From: Combretum micranthum
Taxonomy: Eukaryota > Streptophyta > Magnoliopsida > Myrtales > Combretaceae
Assembly (NCBI GenBank): GCA_024138025.1
Contig: JAMXBD010001038.1
Coordinates: 124,001 to 188,000 of the forward strand
Length of the DNA stretch: 64,000 nt
Reading direction: 5' to 3'
Shown here piece by piece: positions 10,560 to 21,250 of this stretch. The position numbers and the translations under genes are program-made. Position 1 is the first letter of the stretch. Each line of letters starts with the position of its first letter. A model generated the notes under the pieces. The model had not been told where the DNA came from. It did no database searches and saw only the letters and a program-made list of their open reading frames with translations.

Positions 10560-11805
10560 TCACCTGTGGATAACAAAGAAGGCACCGTCTGGGTTAAATT
10601 ATCCCCAAATTCTTGTTGAGAGCATTTGCTCTCATTCTTCCCCCCAAAAAACTCTCCAAAAAAACCAACGATTAGAAGCTGCTCCTCTGATCCTTGTCCG
10701 TCTCCGGTGAAAATTTTCAAAGTTCTCCACTCTCTGAACTCAGGTAAGGCATTTTCTTTTTTTTTTTTTTCCATATTTATTTCATTATATTGCAATTTGT
10801 AAGTGAAAATGATAAGAAATGGAGAAATTGAGGGATTGTGTGATTTTGTTCGAATCAATGTATTGTAGCTGTTCGTTTTGAGTTGTGAAGTATTATAGGA
10901 GTAGTGTATGGAGCATTGGTAAGTCTTATGTGACTGCATTTGTTGATCTATCAATTTGACATTAAGATTATTTCCATTCATACAAGGTGTTTGGTGAAAT
11001 GCCTCAATGGTTCAATGTTGTGGATTTTGATATTTAATCTAATGTGAGCCATCGAATGAGTGATTTTGTCTGATTTAGTATGTTGTAATTGTTTGTTTTG
11101 AGTTGTGAGGTATTGTAGGAATAGTGTATGGAGTGCATGTTGATCAATGAAGTATATAATATAATGATATTAATGGTTAGAAGGTATTTGGTAGAATGCC
11201 GCAATCAATTAAGAGCCATCCATTTGTTGATAGTGATATTTAGTCGTATGTGAGTGAATGATGTTTTAGATGTTGAAGAAGTTGAAGATGTCGGCATAAT
11301 TTAAATTGTAAGAAATGAGATCTAACATCTTAGTTTACTGTCAATAGGTTTGGAATGGCTTGCTATATAAGGTTTATTGTTTATGCACATGGGAATATAG
11401 TAGATGGATGTTATGGGCCAAAATATGACAAGCCTCCCATTAGGAAAGTGAAGGTTATGATGGATGTCAGATTTGAAAAGTTAAGGAAATTATTTGTGGC
11501 AAGATTGGTGTGGATCCTGGTAACAGTGATATCGAGATAATACACAGGCATGCACAGTAGATGAGTCATGAGGTTGTATACGTGTTAATGCCAATTGTGG
11601 ATGATGACGGTCTTGAGGATTTGATTTCAGTTGTTGCTGAGTTAGGTGCTAGGTTAATTCATGAAATATTTGTGAAAGTCACTGATCGAGCTGTCATACT
11701 TCCAATGTTGCTAATGTTTGAGATGACATGAACGAACAACATGCTAACATGTTAGGCATGCAATAGTTTCAGCCTGGTTCATCTATAAATGTTCCCTTAC
11801 AGAAT
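10560..11805 (+). pseudogene. mudrA-like transposase gene, N-terminal part only
   Basis: A plausible 5' leader ends at CTCAG|GTAAGG (donor 10744). A 604-nt intron ends at TCAATAG (acceptor 11347), and the ATG at 11355 follows 7 nt into exon 2. The frame begins MACYIRFIVYAHGNIVDG and continues with a GPKYDKPPIRKVKV-like stretch, matching the start of plant MuDR transposases, a small PB1-like region before the zinc-finger and transposase domains. A frameshift near 11488 moves the continuing GVDPGNSDIEII-type sequence into another frame, and stops follow. At about 11806 the match is replaced by gypsy pol sequence of element B, so catalytic domain and SWIM finger are missing. It is a relic. Splice sites are predictions by eye. 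Confidence 0.65.
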
Positions 11806-12829
11806 GAAGTCGCTACGTTGCTTACCGACAAGATGGAATTGATAAAAGAGTTTGAAAGGTTAAGCATTGAATTCATTGGGTAAGATGTGGAAGTGGAGAT
11901 TTCTAACTTGGTTATAGAGCTGACTTTGATAGAGAGGATCAAGGAAGCCTAATGATATGACGATGTAATCAAAGGATAAAGCAAGAAGTTCAAGAAGGAA
12001 AGTATACAAATTTTGAGGTTAATGATGAAGATGTAGTAAGAATGAAGGGAAGGTTATGTGTCTTGGATGATAAAGAGATGAGAAAGGACATTATGGAAGA
12101 AGCTCACAACTCTGGATATGCAATCCACCCCGATGGAACAAAAATGTATCAAGATCTCAAAAGCCACTATTGGTGAAATGGTATGAAAAGAGACATGGCA
12201 AACTTTGTAATGAAATGCCCAATATGCCAGCAAGTGAAGGTAGAACATCAAAGATCAAGAGGATTGCTTAAACCATTAGCTATACCAGAATGGAAATGGG
12301 ATCAGACTACGATGGATTTTGTATGTGGTCTACCCCGAACATCAGCCCAATATGATGCCATATGGATCATAGTGGATCGACTTACCAAGCCGGCACACTT
12401 TATTCCAATTAATATAACCTATTCAATGGATAAGTTGGCAAAGCTGTATATAAGAGAAATTGTGAGGTTACATGGAGTTCTAGTATTGATGGCATCCGAT
12501 AGAGACCCAAAATTTGTATCGAAGTTCTAGACAAGTTTGCAAAAATGTATGGGAACTAAATTACATTTCAGCACTGCGTACCACCTACAGAATGACGGAC
12601 AATCGGAACAGACAATGTAAACTTTAGAAGATATGCTTTGAGCTTGTGTTATGGAATTCAAAGGAATGTGGGAAGTGCACTTGCCTTTGTTTGAATTTGC
12701 TTATAACAATAGCTATCATTCAACCATCAAGATGATACCATACGAAGCTTATATGGACGAAAGTGTAGATCGCCCTTGTTTTGGGACGATATGGAAAAGT
12801 TAGTCATTAGACCTAATTTCATCCAAGAT
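11806..12829 (+). pseudogene. element B integrase, N-terminal zinc region and catalytic core
   Basis: After a linker resembling MELIKEFERLS, the frame continues with the H2C2 zinc-binding segment ending in a CPICQQVK motif (near 12220) and the catalytic core. MDFVCGLPRT gives the first aspartate, SDRDPKF the second, and NDGQSEQT the glutamate, so the D-D-E triad is still visible. In-frame stops occur, for example right after DPKFVSKF near 12528 and after GQSEQTM. At 12829 the frame is cut by solo LTR D and resumes at 16908. The core inserts element cDNA into chromosomes; this copy cannot be active. Confidence 0.8.
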
Positions 12830-13323
12830 TGTCACACCCCAAGGGTACCTAGTAGTAGTAAACAAGATTCTCTTGAATACTATTACTAGTTTACCTTCTA
12901 AGAATGACATATTTTCAATAAGGATCTTTTAGTTGCTTTGATAAGAAAAACAAATATATATAAGACATAATTAGTAAATAAATGTCATCCAAAGTAGGGA
13001 ATATCATATTAATATTACAGGCCATAATTTTTCTAGAAAATCTCCAAGTACATGACTTAAAGTTTCAAATGCTAACTACTTGTAACTAGAAATAGAGATA
13101 AATATCTTATCCTGATCTATTCCATAAACTCCCAGCTTCTAGATTCTTACCGACACTATACTCCTGGAAGTAATGAGCCAAGGTATCAGTGTGAACCTAA
13201 AAGGATTGTCGGAATGTGAGCGAAACCACAGGCTTAGTGAATAACCAGAACTTACCACATAGCAAACAAGTTTATTAACAATCATATGAAATGCATCAAT
13301 CAAGCATATGTATAAATACAAGC

Positions 13324-13371
13324 TTGGATAACCCAGAATCCAAATAAGATGAAGATTTACACCCTCTCATC
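13324..13371. promoter_or_regulatory. conserved LTR double hairpin, copy D
   Basis: TTGGAT (13324-13329) pairs with ATCCAA (13338-13343). GATGA (13348-13352) pairs with TCATC (13367-13371) around a loop holding GATTTACACCCTC. The position is about 500 nt from the LTR terminus. A function is inference. Confidence 0.4.
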
Positions 13372-14489
13372 GAGGTTGAAGGAACACAATACTATAGTCT
13401 ACCTACCTGGGAGAAACTAACCGTGCCGGAAACAACAAAACTCACTTTAATTATCACTTTGAAATTATCATGTCTTTAACACTCATTTCCTATTTTAGCT
13501 TTAGAAACTCCACTAAGTATTAGTCATTACAAGCAATACCATAAGCGGTGTCCTTCATTTACCATTTAGTTCCTATGGTATCAACAGAACAAAGATAATC
13601 TTGCGTTAACTAATAGCTTCCTTGCTTAGATAAACCAAGCATTACCAGAGATCCGAAATACTAACACGTAGTAGGCTACCACTTACTCAAATGCTGCTTA
13701 TGCAAATTATGCAATGCATGTCCATTTTCTTTATGGTAACAGTAATTTTTAATCAGGTTTAAGGCGATCAATCACCATACAAACAAGTTACATGTTATAC
13801 AAGTAGTATAGTCATACAAAATTCTATTGGTATTATCATTAGAGTGACTTGACAATCCATTTTCCATACAACAAACAATTCCCATAAACCCATACAGTAT
13901 ATTCAGGTTATTATCTTTCATTAAAGGTTAGCTAAGCTACAAGCACATATAATGTAATGAGACTGAGTTACTCACCTACTTATACTGGCTAGTCATAGTA
14001 ATCAACACGAAAATCCTTACCAATATCAAGATCACCTATTGAGATGAATAATATATTCATCAATATTATACAAACTATATAATTAAATTCCTATAAGTGT
14101 TTAAGTGTCATATATTGATATTGAGTTTTTTCTTTCTTTTACTTTATTGGTCCTTTAATGATCTTATGATAATTAATTATTATTTAATATCTATTTTCAT
14201 TTTGCTTGTCTTGATCTTGTTTGATACTTATATATCTTCATCAGGTATTCGAAAAATTGATATTTAGTAAGCTTATATTGTTATAGTTATTATTATCGCC
14301 ATCTTTATATTGTTCTTTATCTAGTAACTTGTATTTATTTACTATTATTTAGTGTCATCATGTTTCTCTTGGTTTACTTTATATAATTTTCTTGTTATGT
14401 ATATATATCACTTTATTAAAAAAATTAGCTTATTTAAATTTCCATTCTTATGTATGAAATATGTATTTTATCATTGCTATACCTTATCT

Positions 14490-15170
14490 TCATTTATAAA
14501 GTACAATAATATAAACAATAATGATAATGATATTAGTGATATTAGTAATGATAATTATAAAGTAATTTACTAATGATACTAATATTATTTTCCATAATAA
14601 CTTTATTAAAACAATAGTAATTTCAATGACAAAAATAATAATATTACATATCACAATAATAAAAATAATAATAACTATAATGGTAATAATATCATTAAGA
14701 GTAATACTCATAATAATATTATGGATTATAATGACAATAATAATCATTAGAATAATAATAATAACCATAATACTTGATATTAATAATAACAATTATCATA
14801 TAATAGTTTCATTAACAATATTACTAATACTAACATTAGTCATGCTAATGATTATATTAATAATAAGGATAACAATAAGAATAATAATAATAACATCAAT
14901 AATAATATTAATAACCGTAAACATAATTGCCATAGCGCTATTAATGTTAAATAATAGCTAAAATATTATTAATAAGTTTTAATAATATTAATAGTAATAT
15001 TGATAATACGCATAAATACCATTTTATTAATAATATTAAAAATTTTTAGTCTTCCACTCAATATTCAACAACTACCATAACAATAATAATAATAATAATA
15101 ATATTAATTATAATAATTATTATATTATTTAGTTTAAATAAATCAATTAAAAAAATATTATTTTTTTAAT
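14490..15170. repeat. degenerate AAT/ATA-type low-complexity block
   Basis: About 680 bp are almost purely A and T with irregular AAT, TAA, ATA and AATAAC units on both strands. Long isoleucine/asparagine frames read from this block are artefacts of the composition. It lies within LTR D and probably explains why D is longer than the related copies. Confidence 0.75.
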
Positions 15171-15221
15171 AGATGCCGAGAGGTTCACGGGGTGGAATAC
15201 GCACCGTGTTCCTCCCGTGCT

Positions 15222-15258
15222 CATCTGGGGAAGATACTGTTCATCGTCTTCCCTGATG
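15222..15258. repeat. GC-rich hairpin in LTR D
   Basis: CATCTGGGGAAGA (15222-15234) pairs with TCTTCCCTGATG (15247-15258) across a 12-nt loop, with one bulge and one mismatch. It follows the AT-only block and lies in an island of sharply higher GC content. Confidence 0.55.
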
Positions 15259-16902
15259 AGTTTGACCGATTTTACACCATTTTCCATGTGCATGAAGCCT
15301 TTAAATCACTTCTATAAGCTTATACATGATAGTTCTACACATATATTAACTCAAATCGTCATAACTCGTCCTTAATCCATGATTTTTGGATCAAAGTGGT
15401 GCAACTTAGGGTTTATCTATCTTACCTTGTTTGAGCTATTTCGGTTGTTGTTGTAACCTTTTAATGAGTTGTCTTTGATCCTGGGATTATCAAGACATGT
15501 TTTAAAACTTGTTTAAACAAAATAAATCGAAAAAACGGATCAAACTTACCTTATCTTCCCTTTCCAAGCTTTTAAATTTGCTTTGATGGAGTTTGATCCT
15601 TGTTTGAGTTTGTTTAGAGTTGTTTTTGAGTGATTTTTTGTGGTTGGTTTCTGGAGAGCTTGTGCAGTTGGTTAAGGTCGATTTTGTGTGTATAATGTCC
15701 TTTGTTTATTTGTTCATTATGGAGATTTTATAGAGGAAGAAGAAGAAGAAGAATAATGGCCAGCTTCTACCCGAGATTTTGCTCTAGAATTTTCTCCATT
15801 TTTCATTGTTTTAGCAAGTTGTTTTTGTAGCATTAATTAGCTTATCTAGTTGTTTCCATTTGATTAGTGTGTGTGTATTTTGTTGACTTAAAAGTGCATT
15901 ATTTGGACCAATTTGAGGATAATTTAAGCTTGCATCAACCGAGGAAATCAAAACCACACATTCACACACACTTGCATCGTAATTTGGCTAGATGTGAAGA
16001 GAAAAATTATTATTATATTTGTTAGTTAATAATTATCTTAGCTTTATTATAGTTTATTAACTTAATCATGTATAATTATGATAATTATTCAAGAGTTTTA
16101 TCTTCAAAAATTTATTTAGGGTTCTACAAATTTTCTAGATTGTCATTGAGTCCAAATTTAGGTTTAAAGTTTATGTGATTAATTATTTTTAGAATTTTAT
16201 CTCCCGCAATTAGGGTTTTCTAAGCTTGATGGGTCAATTTTCGTTTTAGGCTCCAATAGCTTATAATTACTCTAACTAAGACAATGGTATGATCCAAACA
16301 TTTATTTGGAGTCTAGATTATTAGTTATATATTTGTTTATATTTTTATTGTGTATTTATAATCATAATAGTTTATCTTTAGGTTATCGTTTCCTAACTAT
16401 AAGTGTAATTGGTTATTTACTCATTATCGCACTTAATATCTTAGCCAAGTTGTCTTTATAACTTGGGTTTTCGATACCTACTAAGAAATCTTATTAGTAG
16501 TATTTAATACTATCTAGGAATCTTTGTTTTAGGGTTTAAAACTATTTATAGGCTTATTACTACTCATAGTTCTAGTCTAAAATCTTTGTTAAGTTCAATA
16601 GTAACAATCTATTTTCTATATTTATATATTTCTATCTTATTTTTACTGGTATGACAAGCTTCGGTGCTTGAAAATTTGAGTTACCTTTAATTATATCTTG
16701 AGTTATTAGCTCAAGATATGAAATCTCATTTTTTATATCAATTAGGGTCAGAAAAGTTTTTATTCGGGTTTTTAAATCATAAACAAGCTAAGTTCAACTC
16801 ATAGATCTATTCTAGGGTTTTTGTTGAGTTCTAGATTTACTAACTAATTTACATTTTCTATTCTAGTGTCGTGTACTAGTGTGAAAATTTTTAGGATTTA
16901 CA

Positions 16903-17447
16903 AAGATGCAACAAATAAGGTCCGAATTATCCAACAAAGGATGAAAGAAACTCAAGACCAACAAAATAGTTGGGCGGATCAGAAGCGGAGAGTTCTTGAG
17001 TTTGAAGTTGGAGATCATGTGTATCTAAAGGTTAACCCCATAAAGTGTATACACCGAGTTCGTGCATAAGGGAAGCTAAGCCCAAGGTACATTGAACCAT
17101 TTAAAGTGTTTGAAAGGATTGGTGATTTGGCTTATCACTTACCATTGCCGCCAAATTTGTCAGGTATACATAATGTGCTCCATATCTCAGTATTAAGAAA
17201 GCATGTACCAGATCCTGACAGAGTCATAGAGTTAGAGCCGGTACAATTGAAAGAAAACCTTACATATGAGGAGCATCTTGTTCAGATTTTGGATCGCAAA
17301 ATTTAGAAGCTCAGGAACAAAGAGATTCAATACGTTAATGTATTGTAGAGGAATCATTCTCACGATGAGGATGAAATTCAAAGGAAATACCCGAGTCTGT
17401 TTGAAAAATCAGGTACAAAAGCTAAGTTTTGAGGACAACAATTTCTT
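16903..17447 (+). pseudogene. element B integrase C-terminus and chromodomain-like tail
   Basis: This continues the integrase after solo LTR D. A basic stretch ending VLEFEVGDHVYLKV is followed by the GPY/F-type module, here SPRYIEPFKVF with E in place of G, then LAYHLPLPP and HNVLHISVLRKHVPDP. The tail (YEEHLVQILDRK and RNKEIQYVNVL) matches the chromodomain-like end of Tekay/Del elements, which tether integration to marked chromatin. TAA, TAG and TGA stops interrupt it near 17063-17069, 17304 and 17346. The polypurine tract begins immediately after. Confidence 0.78.
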
Positions 17448-17461
17448 TAAAGGGGCTAGAT
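17448..17461 (+). other. element B polypurine tract
   Basis: TTAAAGGGGCTAGAT lies directly before the LTR start TGTAAGCCCC at 17462. This is the plus-strand primer position expected for a plus-oriented element. Confidence 0.75.
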
Positions 17462-20430
17462 TGTAAGCCCCTAGATTTTATGCTACGTTTTATGCTTAAA
17501 CCATAAACCGGAGGTCAATCGGACAACCTAAAGTCAACAAATCTATAACAAACTCTAGTAGATTTAGATCCGGCAATCCCATGCTCTTAACCTCTAAACA
17601 AGAGAATTGAGATAATTATAGATTATAGTTCGTAATAACATAAGAAAACTTAAAAATATCAGATTCGTTAAATTTAGTTTGTTTCGAATTCGAACGGGAT
17701 TGGATTTTGAAAACCGTGTCCTGGTACACCGGATGGTAAAAATATTCTAATAATACCATTAGACTCATAAAAATATAAGAATTTCAAAAACATCATTTTT
17801 ATAATTTTTCGGTATCTAAAAATATTATATATATCCTAATTACACGTATTTTCTTTACTATCGATATTAAATTGTCTTGTTTACTATTCAATATTATTCA
17901 TTACTATTCACCTATTTATACTTTTCTACCACCTATTCTTACACTCTACCATACATATTTCCTATTTTTTACTTTTCCCATACAACTTTATTCATATCAT
18001 ACCTTACAAATTATTATTTTTCATTAACAGAAATACAAAATAAATAATCTCTCTCTCGCTTGCTCAATGGCCAGCACCTCTCCCCATTCCCTCTCTCAAT
18101 TTTTTTCTTTTTCATTTTATTTTATTACAACAATTTTCCCTCCACAAAACTCTATAAAATACCCCTATCTCTCTCTATTTCTTTCACACAGTCATTTACC
18201 TTAACAAGACTCTCTCAAAATTACTACTCAACTTTTCTCTCTACAATCTCTTCTCATCTTCCCACATCTTTACTATTCCATACCAAAACAACCTCTCTTT
18301 TTCTACTGTCCATCTTTCTACCTTAGGAAATATTCTTACCAATACTTCCTTCCTATGTCATGTAACTTAACATATCCATGGTATGTGTTTCCTAAACATC
18401 TAAGTGTTATGGAAGCAATACTATGTTCATGTTTTGTTCTTGTTCATAGATAAATCTCATCTTATTATTATGTTTTTTTTATTATTATTATATTATTACA
18501 TGTTATTATTGTTTTAATCTAACTTCTATATATTAGTAAATATATTTATGTGTATATACATATATATACATATTTCTTAGAGCATGTAAGTTCACTAATA
18601 TAACCGTTATTTATTTATTTATGCTTTACAATTTATTTATTTATTTCATGCTTTTATATTAAGACTAGTCTTTCTAGTCTTAGATTTGTCCTCATCAAGT
18701 AAAAATAAATTTTCTTTTTTCTTTTGTTTTTCTTTTTGGACTTACCCATGACTAAGTTCGGAAGCCTTGAATCAAGCTAAGACTTCCAATGCTTGATATT
18801 TAATTATATGATTATCTTTATATTTTTCATCTTCCTTATTAAATATTTTTGTCATCTTACTTAGCTATAAACTCATGTTCATGCATGATCATTTTGATTG
18901 TTGTCTTAATAACAATAAAAAGTTTTTCTTAAGTTAAAAAAAATAGGTTCAACTTACTTTAAAAATGTGATTTCAATACTTAGGAAAAGTTTCATCAAAA
19001 TTTAGAATTTTCTTTCAACAAAATGCTTTTCAAAGAATTTTAGACAAGGACATCATAGATTTTAGTGTTGTTAAAATGCAAAAACTTTTGAAAAATTAAT
19101 CAAGAGATTCTTTACTCTTTCTTTTTAAACTACCATTAAAACCTTAATGTTGATAATACCTTGCTATGAGAGATTTTCTTAAAACCTTGTTTATAAAATC
19201 CTCAATAACATTTTAATAAGTACAAAGATCAAATTAAGCTTTTTAAAATAAGTTAAAATCAACTTACCAAGTAAAGTCTACTTTGGGAATAAAATTTGTA
19301 GATAACTTAGAAAGATTAAAAATTTTAAATCTAAATTCTCTTTTAGGAGTTAAGGAAAATTAAATTATATCACATATTTAATGACTCAAAACTCTTTAGT
19401 TTTATTTTCAAACAACTTAATATAATTTTGCCAAACTTTACTTTTCAAGCTATTAAGACAAGATTGTTTTATGAAAAATCATCGATTAAGACAATATCAT
19501 AGAATCATGTGTATAATATGAATTGCATATGTATTAAAAGGATTTTCAACCATATAAATATAAAAATATATATATATGTTTGCTATAGGATTTTTGGTTG
19601 ATAAAAAGTTCGGAAAAATCATGTTTTAAGGGCTGAGATTTTTGTGTCAATTATGTACCACGTCTTTTTGGAACCCAAATGACTTTTTATGATAAAAATA
19701 ACCTTATAAATAGATAGATCTTTTTGAATAGGTAGAAAACGATGTATAATATGTGAAATTTTGAGTTAAAATGAGTAAGTTATGACCATTTTAAGTTAGA
19801 ATTTCACCCTATACGAATTTTGACGAACTTAGTAAAATAGAATTTGCAAGTTTAAGTAGAACTTTCAAGAAATACTAATTTTGGGTATTTCTCTTGTTTA
19901 GACAATGAAGAGTTTGAGTTTCTTTATCCAGAGGACTACTTCGACTAGGAGCTTTCTACTACAATGGTCGAATGAGTTTAATTTCCTATGTTCTTGTACT
20001 TATGTTTTTGCTTATGGATTAGTGGCACTAGAATTAGAAAAAGATAAAAACAGAAATGCGCATGCGCCTTACATATATGGTTGAAATTGTGTTAAGCATA
20101 TCGATGTGAGAATTGCCAAATAATTAATGTTTGATTTAGTATAGAAATGATATGTCTGTGAACTCTATAGTCACTTTTTAAAACATCTAATATTATACCA
20201 TGATTACTTAAATAAAATGATTCATGCAAAACACGTAGTGAGTCACATTGCATTCATTACTATACCCTTGGTCGGATAAGAGCATAGTAGTGAGTTCCAT
20301 AGAACCCGAAATTCTACTTTATGATGAATGGTTGCCCATATAAAATGGTAGGTAGACACCTGAATGAACTACATTTTAGCGGCTAGTAGTGGCTCGTATA
20401 AAAACTACAAAAACTTTATTTGCAAATTAT
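17462..20430 (+). repeat. element B 3' LTR, first part
   Basis: It starts TGTAAGCCCC and matches the reverse complement of LTR A along its length, including the GTCAATCGGACAACC and CCGGCAATCCC stretches and the TAAGTTATGACCATTTTAAG block near 19777. Element A then breaks it at the target site ATTAT (20426-20430); it resumes at 33093. Confidence 0.82.
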
Positions 20431-20958
20431 TGTCACGCCCCAAGGGATACCCTAAATATAACAGTCTGCCACACTCAATATTAAAGTTTAAGTGTGACAA
20501 TCTTAGTCATTCCCAGAAGCTTCGATATTAAGTGTAAGGCGTGCTCTCATAAATTTAGAGGACCATACATGGATTTATGAAGCTTAAGAAGATATAATAA
20601 CAAATTAAGAAAAGATGATTCATAATATTCATTTATTCATAACAATGGTCTTACAAATTTTAGGAGCATTCCCCAGCTACAATTAACTATAATCTATTAC
20701 AAGAATATTTCTATGAAGTCTACATCTCATTCAACACTAAACTTTATCTAGAAATTCTTTAACCAAAAAGGAAAATACCTGGCTGCAGGGTCCACGTGGT
20801 TTCAACCACAAATTGGTGAACTACAAACAACTACATCTATAGGGTATAAGCTAATAAGCTTAGTGAAAACTATTTCCATAAATAAACTTCTTGTATTAAA
20901 TTCAAACAAGTTATTTAAGCAATCGAGTGAAATACGATATACACGTGTACAAACAACG

Positions 20959-20983
20959 CATATAGTTTTTCGGGAACTATATG
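20959..20983. promoter_or_regulatory. conserved LTR hairpin, left LTR of element A
   Basis: CATATAGTT (20959-20967) pairs perfectly with AACTATATG (20975-20983) around the 7-nt loop TTTCGGG, 528 nt from the LTR terminus. The equivalent hairpin in element B has GA/TC where this one has AG/CT, so both strands of the stem changed together. Confidence 0.55.
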
Positions 20984-21049
20984 TTTAATGGATTTGCACC
21001 TCAATTCGGGGTTTGGAGATATGTAACCTCAAAACGAGTAGTTTTAGTT

Positions 21050-21250
21050 AAATTATGCTTTCCATCAATACCGCCAAGCATATTAAGTCTACTCGAGTTG
21101 AGCCATGCTTCTGGACTTTCCGTCAAGCATTTGATAAAATCCATTTCGCCAAGCAATCGCTTTTCGATCATAACCGCCAAGTGTTGCTTTCTACCGAGCC
21201 ACCATCCTTCTCACCCAAGGATAATAACCCCATGCAATGTGACTCATTTA
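21050..21250. repeat. imperfect units around CGCCAAGCA in LTR A
   Basis: Four to five degenerate units of about 30-35 bp contain CGCCAAG or GTCAAGCA preceded by GCTTT and a CGATCA-like word. The right LTR has the same array at about 30220-30385. LTR C has unrelated 31-bp repeats at this place. Confidence 0.5.

Larger units (their letters stand above)
12830..16902 (-). mobile_element. solo LTR (copy D) inside the element B integrase
   Basis: A 4073-bp insertion starts TGTCACACCCC and ends GGATTTACA, flanked by the perfect duplication AAGAT at 12825-12829 and 16903-16907. The host integrase frame continues across once the insertion and one AAGAT copy are removed. I found no primer site, polypurine tract or coding domain, so it is a solo LTR. 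Its last 300 bp match, in reverse, the start of copy E at 51190, so D and E form a subfamily. It contains the conserved hairpin module near 13324-13371 and a long AT-only block at about 14490-15170. Confidence 0.88.

Noticed and set aside
10541..10981. 146-codon minus-strand frame
   Set aside because: Antisense to the likely MULE leader and intron; no recognisable domain.
13173..13190. Primer-binding-site-like AAGGTATCAGTG in LTR D
   Set aside because: Not adjacent to an LTR end and lies well inside the 4-kb LTR.
14490..14961. Open frames of 73-111 codons on both strands
   Set aside because: They consist almost only of I, N, T and M codons from an AT-only repeat block; no domain.
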